From NCBI GenBank assembly GCA_036396535.1, contig DASWKR010000047.1:1-64000 (forward strand): a DNA stretch of 64,000 nucleotides, read 5' to 3'. The stretch is from Acidimicrobiia bacterium. GTDB lineage: Bacteria > Actinomycetota > Acidimicrobiia > Spongiisociales > UBA5794. Of this stretch, positions 32,719-44,417 are shown piece by piece. The notes beneath the pieces were generated by a model. That model was not told the DNA's origin, did no database searches, and saw only the letters and a list, made by a program, of their open reading frames with translations. Each line of letters begins with the position of its first letter. Position 1 is the first letter of the stretch. Made by a program: the position numbers and the translations under genes.

Positions 32719-33276
32719 ATGTTCTTCCTGTCAACCGGGCTCATCCTTGCGGCCGAAGAGGCCGAGGAGGGCGGAGGCATCGACCTGCTTCGTCCCGAGA
32801 CGTCGGAGCTGATCGCCGGGGTCATCGCCGCGGTCATCATCTTCATCGTCGTGCGCCAGCGGGTCTTGCCTGCCGTGAACCGAATCCTCGAGGCGCGCCA
32901 AGCCGCCATCCGGTCTGATCTGGCGGCGGCCGACAAGGCCAAGCTCGAGGCGCAGTCCCTGCTCTCCGACTATCAGGCGCAGCTCGCCGGTGCCCGCCAA
33001 GAGGCCAACCGGATCGTCGAAGAGGCCCGCCAGTCGGCCGAGAAGGTGCGGGCGGACATCGTCGCCAAGGCCGAGCAGGAGGCAACGGCGATCAAGCAAC
33101 GCGCCCAGGCCGACCTGGCAGGGGAGCGGGAGCGGGCCGAGGCGGCCATCCGCCGCGAGGTGGCGAGCTTGTCCCTCGACGTGGCCGAGAAGGTGGTCGG
33201 ATCGAGCCTCGATCGTGACGCCCAGCAGGCCCTCGTCGACCGCTACATCGAGGAGCTGGGGAGCACCAAGAACTGA
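32719..33276 (+). CDS. atpF: ATP synthase Fo subunit b
   Basis: This 185-residue stator subunit has one N-terminal membrane helix (LIAGVIAAVIIFIVV) and a long charged coiled coil (RIVEEARQSAEKVRADIVAK, KQRAQADLAGERERAEAAIR). A short hydrophobic/polar stretch lies before the helix. AGGAGG is just upstream of the ATG. It is separate from delta, unlike the fused form of mycobacteria. TGATG overlap with atpH. Confidence 0.94.
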   Translation: MFFLSTGLILAAEEAEEGGGIDLLRPETSELIAGVIAAVIIFIVVRQRVLPAVNRILEARQAAIRSDLAAADKAKLEAQSLLSDYQAQLAGARQEANRIVEEARQSAEKVRADIVAKAEQEATAIKQRAQADLAGERERAEAAIRREVASLSLDVAEKVVGSSLDRDAQQALVDRYIEELGSTKN

Positions 33277-33818
33277 TGGACGGGATCACCGACTCCGGCG
33301 TCATCGACGGGTACGCCTCCGCCGTGCTCGACGTCGGTCGTGCGGAGGGCAACCCGGACGGGATCACGGACGAGCTGTACAAGATCGCCCGCGCCGTCGA
33401 GGGCTCCGCCGAGCTGCACGACACGCTCGCCGACCCGCGGGTGCCCGTCGAGCGCAAGCAAGCCGTGCTGACGGACGTGCTCGATGGCCGGGCCTCCAGA
33501 GCGTCCATCGCACTCGTCACTCTGCTCGTCGGCGCCGGGCGCACCTCCGACCTCAACCGCATCGCCAAGCGGGCAGTCGATCTCGCCGCCGAGAGCGAGC
33601 GGCTCACCGTGGCCGAGGTGCGCTCAGCCGTCGACCTCGACGCTGCGACGGTCGGACGCCTCGAGGAGACCCTGGCGGCGATGACGGGGAAGCGCATCAG
33701 AGCCAACGTGATCGTCGACCCGTCCCTCGTCGGCGGCATCGTCACGAAGGTCGGTGACATGGTGATCGACGGGTCGGTCCGCAGCCGCCTGCAGGATCTG
33801 AGAGAGGCATGGGGATAG
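33276..33818 (+). CDS. atpH: ATP synthase F1 subunit delta
   Basis: This 180-residue stator protein links b to the top of the alpha/beta hexamer. The N-terminal helical domain (IDGYASAVLDVGRAEGNPD) and the C-terminal signature (NVIVDPSLVGGIVTKVGDMV, DGSVRSRLQDLREAWG) are clear. Start ATG shares its first base with the atpF stop. Three nt separate it from atpA. Confidence 0.94.
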   Translation: MDGITDSGVIDGYASAVLDVGRAEGNPDGITDELYKIARAVEGSAELHDTLADPRVPVERKQAVLTDVLDGRASRASIALVTLLVGAGRTSDLNRIAKRAVDLAAESERLTVAEVRSAVDLDAATVGRLEETLAAMTGKRIRANVIVDPSLVGGIVTKVGDMVIDGSVRSRLQDLREAWG

Positions 33819-33821
33819 CGA

Positions 33822-35423
33822 ATGGCTGAATTGGTACTCGGCGACATCACCGAAGCGCTCCGCAAGAATCTGGAGGGTTGGTCTCCTCGCCTCGAGCAGG
33901 AGATGATCGGCTACGTGACCTCGGTCGGCGACGGCGTCGCACGCGTCGTCGGCCTGCCCGGCGCCATGGCCTCCGAGCTCCTCGAGTTCCCCGGTGGGAT
34001 GATCGGCGTCGCCCTCAACCTCGACGAGGATTCGATCGGAGCGGTGCTCATGGGCGACTCCTCGACGATCGAGGAGGGCGACGAGGTACGGGCGACGGGG
34101 CGGGTGCTGTCGGTTCCCGTCGGCGACGCGCTGCTCGGCCGGGTGATCGACCCGCTCGGCAACCCAGTCGACGGCAAGGGGCCCATCGAAGCCACCGAGA
34201 CACGCCTGCTCGAGACGCAGGCGCCGTCGGTGGTGGAGCGACAGCCCGTCCATGAGCCGTTGCAGACCGGCATCAAGGCGATCGACGCCATGATTCCGAT
34301 CGGACGCGGCCAGCGCCAGCTCATCATCGGCGACCGTCAGACGGGCAAGACGGCGATCGTCGTCGACACGATCATCAACCAGGCGACCGAGAACGTGAAG
34401 TGCGTCTACGTGGCGATCGGCCAGAAGGCGTCGACCGTTGCCGAGGTGCAGTCGGCACTCGATGCGGTCGGGGCCATGGCGTACACCGTGATCGTGAGCG
34501 CCCCCGCCTCGACGGCGGCAGCGCTCCAGATGTACGCCCCGTACGCCGGCTCCGCCATCGGCCAGTATTGGATGTACAAGGGCGAGCACGCCCTCGTCAT
34601 CTTCGACGACCTGTCCAAGCAGGCCGTGGCGTACCGGGAGATCTCGCTCCTGCTGCGCCGCCCTCCGGGGCGTGAGGCGTACCCGGGTGACGTCTTCTAC
34701 CTCCACAGCCGGCTGCTCGAACGCGCCGCCAAGCTCTCCGACGAGCTGGGAGCGGGCTCATTGACGGCGCTGCCGATCATCGAGACCAAAGCGAACGACA
34801 TCTCGGCGTACATCCCGACGAACGTCATCTCCATCACGGACGGGCAGATCTTCCTCGAGTCCGATCTCTTCTTCTCCGGCATCCGGCCCGCCATCAACGC
34901 CGGCATCTCGGTGTCCCGGGTCGGCGGCAACGCCCAGATCAAGGCGATGAAGAAGATCGCCGGTCCGCTGCGCCTCAACCTCGCCCAGTTTCGCGAGCTC
35001 GAAGCCTTCGCCGAGTTCGGCTCGGAGCTCGACTCGGCGTCGCTGGCCCAGCTCGAGCGCGGCCGGCGGGTCGTCGAGACCTTGAAACAGGGCCAGTTCG
35101 CCCCGGTACCCGTGGAGGGGCAGGTGGCTGCGATCTTCGCGGTCACCGAGGGCTACATGGACGACGTCCCGGTCAAGCAGATCAGGGAGTTCGAGCACGA
35201 GTTGCGCGGGTTCTTGGAGTCACGCCACCCGGGGTTGCTGGCGTCGATCCGTGACACCGGCGAGTTGCCGGAGGACGAGTTGCGCAGCGCAATCGATACG
35301 TTCAAGGCGACCGGCCGGGGCGAGACCGCTGCTCCGGCGGCCGTGGCGCCGACCCACGACGTGGCGGAGGCCGGCTCGGACGAGGAACCGTCCGAGGTGC
35401 CGGACGGGGAGGCCGGGGAGTAG
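33822..35423 (+). CDS. atpA: ATP synthase F1 subunit alpha
   Basis: This 533-residue non-catalytic hexamer subunit has the beta-barrel domain, the Walker [36 protein letters not shown] (Walker B), and the signature [20 protein letters not shown]. The C-terminal helical domain ends in an acidic Ala/Glu-rich tail of about 30 residues ([20 protein letters not shown]), which is longer than the standard alpha and recalls the extended C-termini of actinobacterial alpha subunits that regulate ATP hydrolysis. That role is an analogy here. Confidence 0.97.
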   Translation: MAELVLGDITEALRKNLEGWSPRLEQEMIGYVTSVGDGVARVVGLPGAMASELLEFPGGMIGVALNLDEDSIGAVLMGDSSTIEEGDEVRATGRVLSVPVGDALLGRVIDPLGNPVDGKGPIEATETRLLETQAPSVVERQPVHEPLQTGIKAIDAMIPIGRGQRQLIIGDRQTGKTAIVVDTIINQATENVKCVYVAIGQKASTVAEVQSALDAVGAMAYTVIVSAPASTAAALQMYAPYAGSAIGQYWMYKGEHALVIFDDLSKQAVAYREISLLLRRPPGREAYPGDVFYLHSRLLERAAKLSDELGAGSLTALPIIETKANDISAYIPTNVISITDGQIFLESDLFFSGIRPAINAGISVSRVGGNAQIKAMKKIAGPLRLNLAQFRELEAFAEFGSELDSASLAQLERGRRVVETLKQGQFAPVPVEGQVAAIFAVTEGYMDDVPVKQIREFEHELRGFLESRHPGLLASIRDTGELPEDELRSAIDTFKATGRGETAAPAAVAPTHDVAEAGSDEEPSEVPDGEAGE

Positions 35424-35426
35424 CCG

Positions 35427-37772
<2,346 letters not shown>

Positions 37773-37773
<1 letters not shown>

Positions 37774-38105
37774 TGGCGGAGCATCCGTACTTCGACGTCG
37801 ACGTCGTGACGCCGGAGGCCGTCGTGTGGACGGGCGAGGCCGACTTCCTGCTGGCGAGGACCACAGAAGGCGAGATGGGGGTGCTGCGGGACCACGAGCC
37901 GACGATGGCTGCGCTGGCAACCGGGGTGGTCGAGATCCAGGGACGGGACGCCTCGCGGACGACCGTCGGGATCCATGGCGGTTTCCTCCAGATCTTCCAC
38001 AACCAGGTGACGCTGCTGACCGACCGTGCCGAGATCAGCGAGAGTCGCGAGGAGGCGCTCAAGGTGGCCGTCGAGTTGCAGGCGGCGGCGGACGAGTCGA
38101 CGTAG
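37773..38105 (+). CDS. atpC: ATP synthase F1 subunit epsilon
   Basis: This 110-residue subunit has the N-terminal beta-sandwich (FDVDVVTPEAVVWTGEADFL, GEMGVLRDHEPTMAALATG) and a short helical end (SREEALKVAVELQAAADEST). It lacks the full second inhibitory helix found in long epsilon proteins, so strong ADP-type inhibition through epsilon is unlikely. It is the last gene of the operon; the next gene starts 103 nt later with no clear terminator. Confidence 0.93.
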
Positions 38106-38208
38106 CGGGGACGGACTCCGCTCTGGGCGTCGTCGCCGGGGGTCGATCCACCGCTCCGACAGCCATCTCGGGAACGTGCGGTCGCAGTGTCGGCGTCTCA
38201 GGGATGTC

Positions 38209-38673
38209 ATGAAGCGCTCACTCGTGGTGATGGCGATCATCCTGGCTGCATGCGGTGCAGCCGACCCCGTTGCGACCGACTCGACATCGACGAGCACGAC
38301 CACGGCCGCTCCACCGCAGACCTTGCCGTCGGACGATCCACGTGTGGACAAGCCGACCGGGTCCGAGGCAAAGCTGGCGTCGCGTCTCATCCAGGCCCTT
38401 CACTTGGCCGAGGCCGGCATGGGCATCGATGAGATCGCGGCCGAGCTCCCCGAGCTCAGATTCGACGACGGCGGGGTCATGATCGAGGTCACCTTCGACG
38501 ATCTCACCGACGTCGAGCGCGCCGCCGCCGTGGCGGTAGGTCTGCACATCACGGGCGACTACCCGGACCTGCGGTTGCTGACCGGGTCGATCTCGCCCAG
38601 CGGCCTCCTGGATCTCGCCGACTTGGACTCCGTCGTCTCGATCGCGGCGGCGCTCGGAGCGACAACGGGCTGA
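38209..38673 (+). CDS. Putative lipoprotein homologous to the subtilase propeptide of the next gene
   Basis: A 154-residue protein with a lipobox (MKRSLVVMAIILAACGAAD), a Thr-rich linker (about 22-42) and one domain of about 100 residues. That domain aligns with residues 45-140 of the following subtilase: SRLIQALHLAEAGMGIDEIA against SHLVAAMDLAAEGTDTAAIQ, VEVTFDD-type strands, and the shared ending GATT. Propeptides of subtilases fold the enzyme and inhibit it, so a stand-alone copy could be a membrane-anchored inhibitor or chaperone. No other family is recognised. Inference from homology and adjacency; 49 nt separate the two genes. Confidence 0.7.
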   Translation: MKRSLVVMAIILAACGAADPVATDSTSTSTTTAAPPQTLPSDDPRVDKPTGSEAKLASRLIQALHLAEAGMGIDEIAAELPELRFDDGGVMIEVTFDDLTDVERAAAVAVGLHITGDYPDLRLLTGSISPSGLLDLADLDSVVSIAAALGATTG

Positions 38674-38722
38674 CCCGATCGCGTATGCTCGGCTGGCGAT
38701 GATCTCGTGAGGGGAAGTCCAC

Positions 38723-41416
38723 ATGCGCCGCCTATTCGTGTTCGTGTCAGTACTGACGCTCGTCAGCGCCGGGTGGGTCGCAGCTCCCGCGGCGACCAGG
38801 CGGCAGGAACCCGTCAAATCGGTCGTGGGAACCTCCCAGGGAGTGAGCGTGTCGAGCCACCTGGTCGCCGCCATGGATCTGGCGGCGGAGGGCACCGATA
38901 CCGCCGCGATCCAAGCGGAAGTCCCCATCGTCACGTTCGTCGACAGCCTCGTTGAGGTCGAGCTGAGATTCGACAGGTTGGATGCGGCGACCGTCGCCGC
39001 CGCCGAAGCTGCCGGACTGCAGGTGACGGGGGCCCACCTCGACGTCGGGTTCCTGAACGGAGCGATTGCCCTTGACGGCATCGCCGACCTCGTCGAGCTC
39101 GAGGGCCTTGCGACGATCCACCCCATGTACGGGGCGACGACGGCGACCGGGTCGGTCGAGAACCAGGCCGACGACTCGATGCGGGCGGCCCAGGCCCGCT
39201 CCCAGTTCGGCGTCGACGGCACGGGCGTGGACATCGGGATTCTGTCCGATTCGTTCGACGGCGCCGGGACGGGCACGGTCAATGGCAGCGGCTGCAACCG
39301 GACGGTCAGCGGCACGTCTTCCCAGACCTCGGGTGACGTCCCCGCCTCGGTTCGGGTCATCCAGGACACCGCCGGCAGCGACGAGGGTCGCGGCATGGCC
39401 GAGCTGATCTCCGACCTGGCCCCGGGCGCCGACCTGAGCTTCCGGACCGCCTTCATCAGCGAGGCCGACTTCGCCCAGGGAATCACCGATCTCGTCGACT
39501 GCGGATCGAACGTCATCGTCGACGACGTGATCTACTTCGCCGAGCCGATGTTCCAGGACGGCGTCGTCGCCCAGGCGGCCCAAGCGGCGGCCGACGCCGG
39601 TGTCCCGTACTTCTCGTCTGCCGGCAACCAGGGCACGTTCGGGGTCACCGACTCCTACGAGGACTTCGGTGACCGTCGTCACGACTTCGGCGGGAACGAC
39701 CGTTTCGCCCGGGTCAGGCTCGACCCCGGCGAAGGCGTTCTGATGATCATGCAGTGGAACGACCCGTTCGACGGCACGCTCGGGGACGGCGCCATCAACG
39801 ACTTCGACATCTACCTCCTCGATGCCGCCGATCCAGCCGCCAATCTCCTGGCGGCCAGCGCCGGCGCCCAGGGCTGCGGGATCGCTGCCGGGACGCAGGC
39901 CGGCGATCCCCTCGAGGGGTTGAGCTACCAGAACACGACCGGATCGCAGCAGGACGTCTTCGTCGTCGTCGACCGCTTCTGCAGCGCCGCCGGCGGTGGC
40001 AACTACTTCCGCATCGCCACCTACGGCCTCACGTCGAGCATCACCTCGCTCGGCTTCGAGGGCGACATCTTCACCGACGCCCAGCAGTACGGCCACGCCG
40101 TGGCCAAGGACGCTCGGTCGGTGGCGGCCGTCTTCTACGGTGAGATCGACGACCCGACCGTGGACCCACCCAACAACCAAACGAACGTCGAGCCCTTCTC
40201 GTCGCTCGGAGGCAACATCCCCATCTACTTCGACGGCAGCGGCAACACCATTCCGGGCGGTCCGGAGTTGCGGCACAAGCCGGAGATCGCGGCCGCCGAC
40301 GGCACGAACACCACGTTCTTCGGATCCGACATCGGGTTCGACGCCGACGCCTTCCCGAACTTCTTCGGGACGTCGGCGGCGGCGCCCCATGCGGCCGCCG
40401 TGGCTGCGCTCCTCCTGGACCGCGCCCCGGACTTCACGCCGGCCGGTGTCTACTTCCAGCTCCAGAACACCGCCATCGACATCGAGACGAACGGGGTGGA
40501 CAACCTCAGCGGCTACGGGTTGGTCGACGCGGTGGACGCTCTGTCCAACCTCCCCGACCTCGAGTGCGACGGGCAGGCGGCGACGATCATCGGAACGGAC
40601 GGCCCGGATGTGATCGACGGAACGTCCGCCAAGGACGTCATCGTGTCTCTGGGCGGTGCCGACATCGTCAACGGCAAGGGTGGCAACGACGTCATCTGCC
40701 TCGGCAACGGGAACGACGTCGGCAACGGCGGCAACGGGAACGACAGGATCTTCGGCCAGAAGGGCAAGGACACCCTTGCGGGAGACGACGATGACGACAA
40801 CCTGATGGGCGGCAGCGGCGTCGACACCGCCGACTACTCCGGTGCCGCCGCCGGCGTCACCGTCAACCTCGCCAATGGCACAGGGAACCAGGGCTCGGAC
40901 ACTCTGGCGTCCATCGAGAACGTCGACGGATCACCCTTCAAGGACACCCTGAAGGGTGACGGTGGCGCCAACGTGCTGCGCGGCATGGGTGGCAACGACA
41001 CCCTCGACGGCAAGGGCGGCGCCGACACGTTGATCGGGTCCGGCGGCAAGGACGACCTCGACGGAGGGAGCGGCAAGGACACGCTGAAAGGCGGCGGCGG
41101 CAACGACACGCTCGACGGCGGCAGCGGCAACGACGAGATCGCGGGTGGCGGTGGCGACGACGTCGGCGACGGTGGAGTGGGCAACGACGAGATGAACGGC
41201 AACTCGGGACGAGACGCCTTCGACGGCGGTGACGGCATGGACACCATCGCCGGGGGCGGCGGGGGCGACACCCTGCGTGGTCAGGCGGGCGCCGACACGC
41301 TGCGCGGGCAGGGTGGCAACGACACCCTCGTCGGCGGCCGTGGCACGGACACCCTGGTGGGCGGGTCGGGGACGGACTCCTGCAACGGCGAGAACGAATC
41401 CGGGTGCGAGTCGTGA
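38723..41416 (+). CDS. Secreted S8-type subtilase with RTX repeats; catalytic His replaced by Glu
   Basis: An 897-residue exported protein. Layout: signal peptide (about 1-23), propeptide-like domain (about 45-140), peptidase domain (about 160-590), then a Cys-bracketed module (LECDGQAATIIGTDGPD to GNDVIC) and RTX nonapeptides to residue 897, ending in two Cys. The peptidase shows Asp176 in GILSDSFDG, the oxyanion Asn in FSSAGNQG, and Ser551 in FFGTSAAAPHAAAVAAL. At the His position it reads SDEGRGMAELISDLAPGAD, with Glu221 instead of the His of HGT. A Ser-Glu-Asp triad occurs in sedolisins, so activity at acid pH is possible. A TATGCT box precedes a short leader with GAGGGG. Confidence 0.87.
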   Translation: MRRLFVFVSVLTLVSAGWVAAPAATRRQEPVKSVVGTSQGVSVSSHLVAAMDLAAEGTDTAAIQAEVPIVTFVDSLVEVELRFDRLDAATVAAAEAAGLQVTGAHLDVGFLNGAIALDGIADLVELEGLATIHPMYGATTATGSVENQADDSMRAAQARSQFGVDGTGVDIGILSDSFDGAGTGTVNGSGCNRTVSGTSSQTSGDVPASVRVIQDTAGSDEGRGMAELISDLAPGADLSFRTAFISEADFAQGITDLVDCGSNVIVDDVIYFAEPMFQDGVVAQAAQAAADAGVPYFSSAGNQGTFGVTDSYEDFGDRRHDFGGNDRFARVRLDPGEGVLMIMQWNDPFDGTLGDGAINDFDIYLLDAADPAANLLAASAGAQGCGIAAGTQAGDPLEGLSYQNTTGSQQDVFVVVDRFCSAAGGGNYFRIATYGLTSSITSLGFEGDIFTDAQQYGHAVAKDARSVAAVFYGEIDDPTVDPPNNQTNVEPFSSLGGNIPIYFDGSGNTIPGGPELRHKPEIAAADGTNTTFFGSDIGFDADAFPNFFGTSAAAPHAAAVAALLLDRAPDFTPAGVYFQLQNTAIDIETNGVDNLSGYGLVDAVDALSNLPDLECDGQAATIIGTDGPDVIDGTSAKDVIVSLGGADIVNGKGGNDVICLGNGNDVGNGGNGNDRIFGQKGKDTLAGDDDDDNLMGGSGVDTADYSGAAAGVTVNLANGTGNQGSDTLASIENVDGSPFKDTLKGDGGANVLRGMGGNDTLDGKGGADTLIGSGGKDDLDGGSGKDTLKGGGGNDTLDGGSGNDEIAGGGGDDVGDGGVGNDEMNGNSGRDAFDGGDGMDTIAGGGGGDTLRGQAGADTLRGQGGNDTLVGGRGTDTLVGGSGTDSCNGENESGCES

Positions 41417-41474
41417 GCTCGTAGGGCACGCCGAGGTGGTGTTCGTCGGGAACGGTCACCGCCGGCCGGGGCCC

Positions 41475-41912
41475 TCATTGCTCGAACGACGCCGCGAAGG
41501 CGTCGACCTGTTGGGGCAGGCCGTTGCCGATGGCGGCCGCCACCACCGGGAAGAACAGCGAGGCGAGCGGACCCTTCGACGTGATGGCGAGCGACACGTC
41601 GAGGCTGGTGTTGCGATCGGCCATGGCGAGTCTGGTGGTGAGCACGCCGGCCACCTCGCTCGAGTCGAGGGCGAGGGCCATCACGGTCGGCCGCTGCGAC
41701 TCGGTGACCACGCTCGTCCCCCGATACGTCGTCGGACCGACGACGGCGCTCCACCGATACCTCAAGAGACGTCCGTGCGCATCGTGCTCGGCGTCCCACA
41801 CGTTCTGCAGCGGCCCGATGAGCTCCCACGTCTCGGCTTCCTGGAGGGTCGCCCACACCACCTCGACGGAGGCGCTCACGGACGCCGCGTGGCTGAACGA
41901 AGCTGAAGGCAT
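41475..41912 (-). CDS. SRPBCC (START/polyketide-cyclase-like) family protein
   Basis: A 145-residue protein with the helix-grip ligand-binding fold. ASVSASVEVVWATLQEAETW is the N-terminal strand and helix typical of SRPBCC, and the long C-terminal helix is SLFFPVVAAAIGNGLPQQVD. No catalytic residues are diagnostic, so the ligand is unknown. The start is ATG at 41912; a TACGCT box lies 9 nt upstream with no Shine-Dalgarno. It points away from the sugar transferase gene upstream and is convergent with the subtilase. Confidence 0.78.
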   Translation of the reverse strand: MPSASFSHAASVSASVEVVWATLQEAETWELIGPLQNVWDAEHDAHGRLLRYRWSAVVGPTTYRGTSVVTESQRPTVMALALDSSEVAGVLTTRLAMADRNTSLDVSLAITSKGPLASLFFPVVAAAIGNGLPQQVDAFAASFEQ

Positions 41913-42027
41913 CGGCCCGGGAGCGTAGTCGCCCCGGTCCGATGCCTTCTCTCTCACCAGGCGCCAGCCCGGCGGCGCCGCCGTGCAGTCTCTTTCCTGC
42001 GGCGTGCGGGTATGCTTCCGCTTGCTC

Positions 42028-43305
42028 ATGCGCAGGAGATTCCTTCTTTCTGTGCTGGCGAGTGATCTGGTCGTCCTGGCATCTGGCATGGTCGCCGCCT
42101 CGCTGGTCACCTTCGACACGCCACTCCCGTGGGGAGCGCGGCCGGGTGCCTCCATTTGGCCCCTGATCGGCCTCACCGCCGGCGGGGTCGTGCTCGGCTC
42201 GTACCTGAGTGCCCGGGCCTCGGTCCTCGGAGTGCCTCGTCCCTCCTATGGCCGCGCCGTGGCGATCACGACCACCGCGGTTGCCACCGTCGCAGTCGGT
42301 CTCGTCCTCTTCCGGGTCTATTGGTCGAGGCCCTTCCTCTTCGAGACGATGGGCGTGTTCCTCGTCGGGGCGCTGGCGCACAGGGCGCTGCGCCGACGCA
42401 AGCCGTGGACCGAGCGGATGATCCTCATCTCCTCGGAGAAAGGCCTCGTCGACGACATGCGCAGCACGCAACACGCAGACGTGATGGCCGTCTACGACCC
42501 GTCCGGAGATCCTCCGACCGAGCACCCGCCGCCGGGCGTGACCCTGACGCTCGACCTGCGTCCCGTTCTCTCGGAGGAGATGGCGCGCTACGTCTCGTCA
42601 TGGAACCTGGCGGGATTTCCGGTGCGGGCACTCGGCAACGTGTACGAGGAGCACACCGGGCGGCTTCCGATCGTCCACCTCGCCGAGGGTTGGGAGCTGA
42701 CGGCTCCGGTCTCGCGGAACAGCTACGCCCCGGTCAAGCGGGTGCTGGACGTCACGTTCGTGCTCGTCACCTCCCCCCTGTGGCTCTTCCTGTGCGGCCT
42801 CATCTGGCTTCTCGTTCGAGTCGACTCGAAGGGCCCGGCGATCTTCCGGCAGGAGCGGGTCGGCCGCGGGGGAGAGACGTTCACGCTGTACAAGTTCCGC
42901 ACGATGGTCGAGGACGCCGACGCCGACGGGCCGCAATTCACGGTCGTCGGCGACTCCAGGCTGACCCGTGCCGGCCGCCTCCTCCGCAAGATCCGGCTCG
43001 ACGAGCTGCCGCAGCTGTTCAACGTCCTCAAGGGCGACCTGAGCCTCGTCGGCCCCCGCCCGGAGCAGCCCGCTTTCGTCGAGCAGTTCGCCGCCGGCAT
43101 TCCCTTCTACCGCTACCGGCATCTCATCCGCCCGGGCGTGACCGGCTGGGCTCAGGTCAACTACGGATATGCCGACGACCAGGCCGACACGGTCGAGAAG
43201 CTGACGTACGACCTCTACTACGTGAAGTTGATGTCGCCGTGGCTCGACCTGCAGATCCTCGGCAAGAGCGTGTGGACGGTGCTCTCCGGCTTCGGGGCGC
43301 AATAG
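42028..43305 (+). CDS. Undecaprenyl-phosphate sugar-phosphate transferase (WbaP/WcaJ type)
   Basis: A 425-residue membrane enzyme that starts polysaccharide synthesis by moving a sugar-1-phosphate from a UDP-sugar to undecaprenyl phosphate. The N-terminal half has about three to four helices and a reduced nucleotide-fold domain. The C-terminal catalytic half is standard: KRVLDVTFVLVTSPLWLFL, FRQERVGRGGETFTLYKFRT, DELPQLFNVLKGDLSLVGPR, then RPGVTGWAQVNYGYADD. Two glycosyltransferase genes follow, making a small exopolysaccharide or glycan cluster. A TATGCT box lies 11 nt before the ATG. Confidence 0.9.
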   Translation: MRRRFLLSVLASDLVVLASGMVAASLVTFDTPLPWGARPGASIWPLIGLTAGGVVLGSYLSARASVLGVPRPSYGRAVAITTTAVATVAVGLVLFRVYWSRPFLFETMGVFLVGALAHRALRRRKPWTERMILISSEKGLVDDMRSTQHADVMAVYDPSGDPPTEHPPPGVTLTLDLRPVLSEEMARYVSSWNLAGFPVRALGNVYEEHTGRLPIVHLAEGWELTAPVSRNSYAPVKRVLDVTFVLVTSPLWLFLCGLIWLLVRVDSKGPAIFRQERVGRGGETFTLYKFRTMVEDADADGPQFTVVGDSRLTRAGRLLRKIRLDELPQLFNVLKGDLSLVGPRPEQPAFVEQFAAGIPFYRYRHLIRPGVTGWAQVNYGYADDQADTVEKLTYDLYYVKLMSPWLDLQILGKSVWTVLSGFGAQ

Positions 43306-43326
43306 CGGCCCGAGCGGGACCGAAGG

Positions 43327-43378
43327 CCGTTCCTGCGTACCCCCGTCGCATGGGTGCGACGCCGGGACGCCGGAACGG
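43327..43378. repeat. Diverged fourth copy of the 53-nt palindromic repeat
   Basis: It begins CCGTTCCTGCGTACC and ends GACGCCGGAACGG, as in the copies at 6798-6990. It has an inner perfect stem GTCGCA-TGGG-TGCGAC. It sits in the 119-nt gap between the sugar transferase and a glycosyltransferase gene, and can form a long hairpin that might act as a terminator. Confidence 0.75.
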
Positions 43379-43424
43379 GGGAGAGATCCCGGATCACCGC
43401 CCCCGGCCTCTAGCCTCTCGTCCG

Positions 43425-44417
43425 ATGGAGTGGCCGGACGTGTCAATCGTCATCCCCGTCCGCAACGAGCGAGACGCGGTCGGCCTTGCCGTGGCGAGCG
43501 CACTCGAGCAGGAGTACCCCGGGAGGCTCGAGGTCGTCGTGGCGGACGGCATGAGCACGGACGGCACCCGCACGCTGCTCGGCGAGCTGTCGAGCGATCG
43601 CCGTCTCAAATGGGTGGACAATCCGGCCGGCTCGACGCCTGCCGCCCTCAACACGGCCATCATCGCCTCGTCAGGGGAGGTCATCGTTCGATGCGATGCC
43701 CACTCGGTGCTCCCGTCCGGCTATGTGAGGCGGGCAGTCGAGCTCCTCGAGGGCACCGGGGCCGACAACGTCGGCGGCATCCAGTTGGCGAGAGGGACGT
43801 CGACGATGCACAGAGCCATCGCCCTCGCCATGAGCACTCCGCTCGGCGTCGGTGACGCCAAGTTCCACATCGGCGGGGCGCCGGGACCGACGGACACCGT
43901 ATACCTCGGCGTCTTCAGGAGGAGCACCTTGGCGAAGGTCGGGCTCTTCGACACGACCTTGGTGCGCAATCAGGACTACGAGCTGAACCACAGGATCCGC
44001 GCCTCGGGCGGCGTGGTCTACTTCCATCCCGATCTGGCGGTCGAGTACTCGCCACGACGCTCACTGGCTGCCCTGGCGAGCCAGTACCGCCAGTACGGGA
44101 CGTGGAAGCGCGAGGTCCTCCGCCGCCACCCCGATTCCCTGCGATGGCGCCAACTGGCGGCTCCCGGGCTCGTCGTTGGGCTGGCCGCCTCGGCTGGTCT
44201 GGCGCTGACACCGGCCCGCCCGCTCTCGCTGGTGGTGCCGGGGCTGTACCTGGCAGCCCTGGCGGCGTCGGCGCTCCTCGAGACGGTGAGACGGGCCGAT
44301 CCGGCCGGCCTGCTGTTGCCGGTGGTCCTGCCGACGATGCACCTGGCGTGGGGCTTCGGCTTCCTGACAGGCCGGCGCACGGAAGGCGAGCCGGCGATCG
44401 CCCGGCTGGAACCGTGA
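43425..44417 (+). CDS. Family 2 glycosyltransferase
   Basis: A 330-residue GT-A fold protein. SIVIPVRNERDAVGLAVASA and VVADGMSTDGTRTLL bind the nucleotide sugar. SGEVIVRCDAHSVLPSGYV carries the metal-binding Asp, here as DAH, the form seen in succinoglycan ExoA-like transferases. NQDYELNHRIRASGGVVYF contains the catalytic acidic residue. Two or three membrane helices occur near the C-terminus (ALTPARPLSLVVPGLYLAAL, LLPVVLPTMHLAWGFGFLTG). A TAGCCT box (43411-43416) lies 8 nt before the ATG. GTGA overlap with the next glycosyltransferase gene. Confidence 0.9.
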   Translation: MEWPDVSIVIPVRNERDAVGLAVASALEQEYPGRLEVVVADGMSTDGTRTLLGELSSDRRLKWVDNPAGSTPAALNTAIIASSGEVIVRCDAHSVLPSGYVRRAVELLEGTGADNVGGIQLARGTSTMHRAIALAMSTPLGVGDAKFHIGGAPGPTDTVYLGVFRRSTLAKVGLFDTTLVRNQDYELNHRIRASGGVVYFHPDLAVEYSPRRSLAALASQYRQYGTWKREVLRRHPDSLRWRQLAAPGLVVGLAASAGLALTPARPLSLVVPGLYLAALAASALLETVRRADPAGLLLPVVLPTMHLAWGFGFLTGRRTEGEPAIARLEP

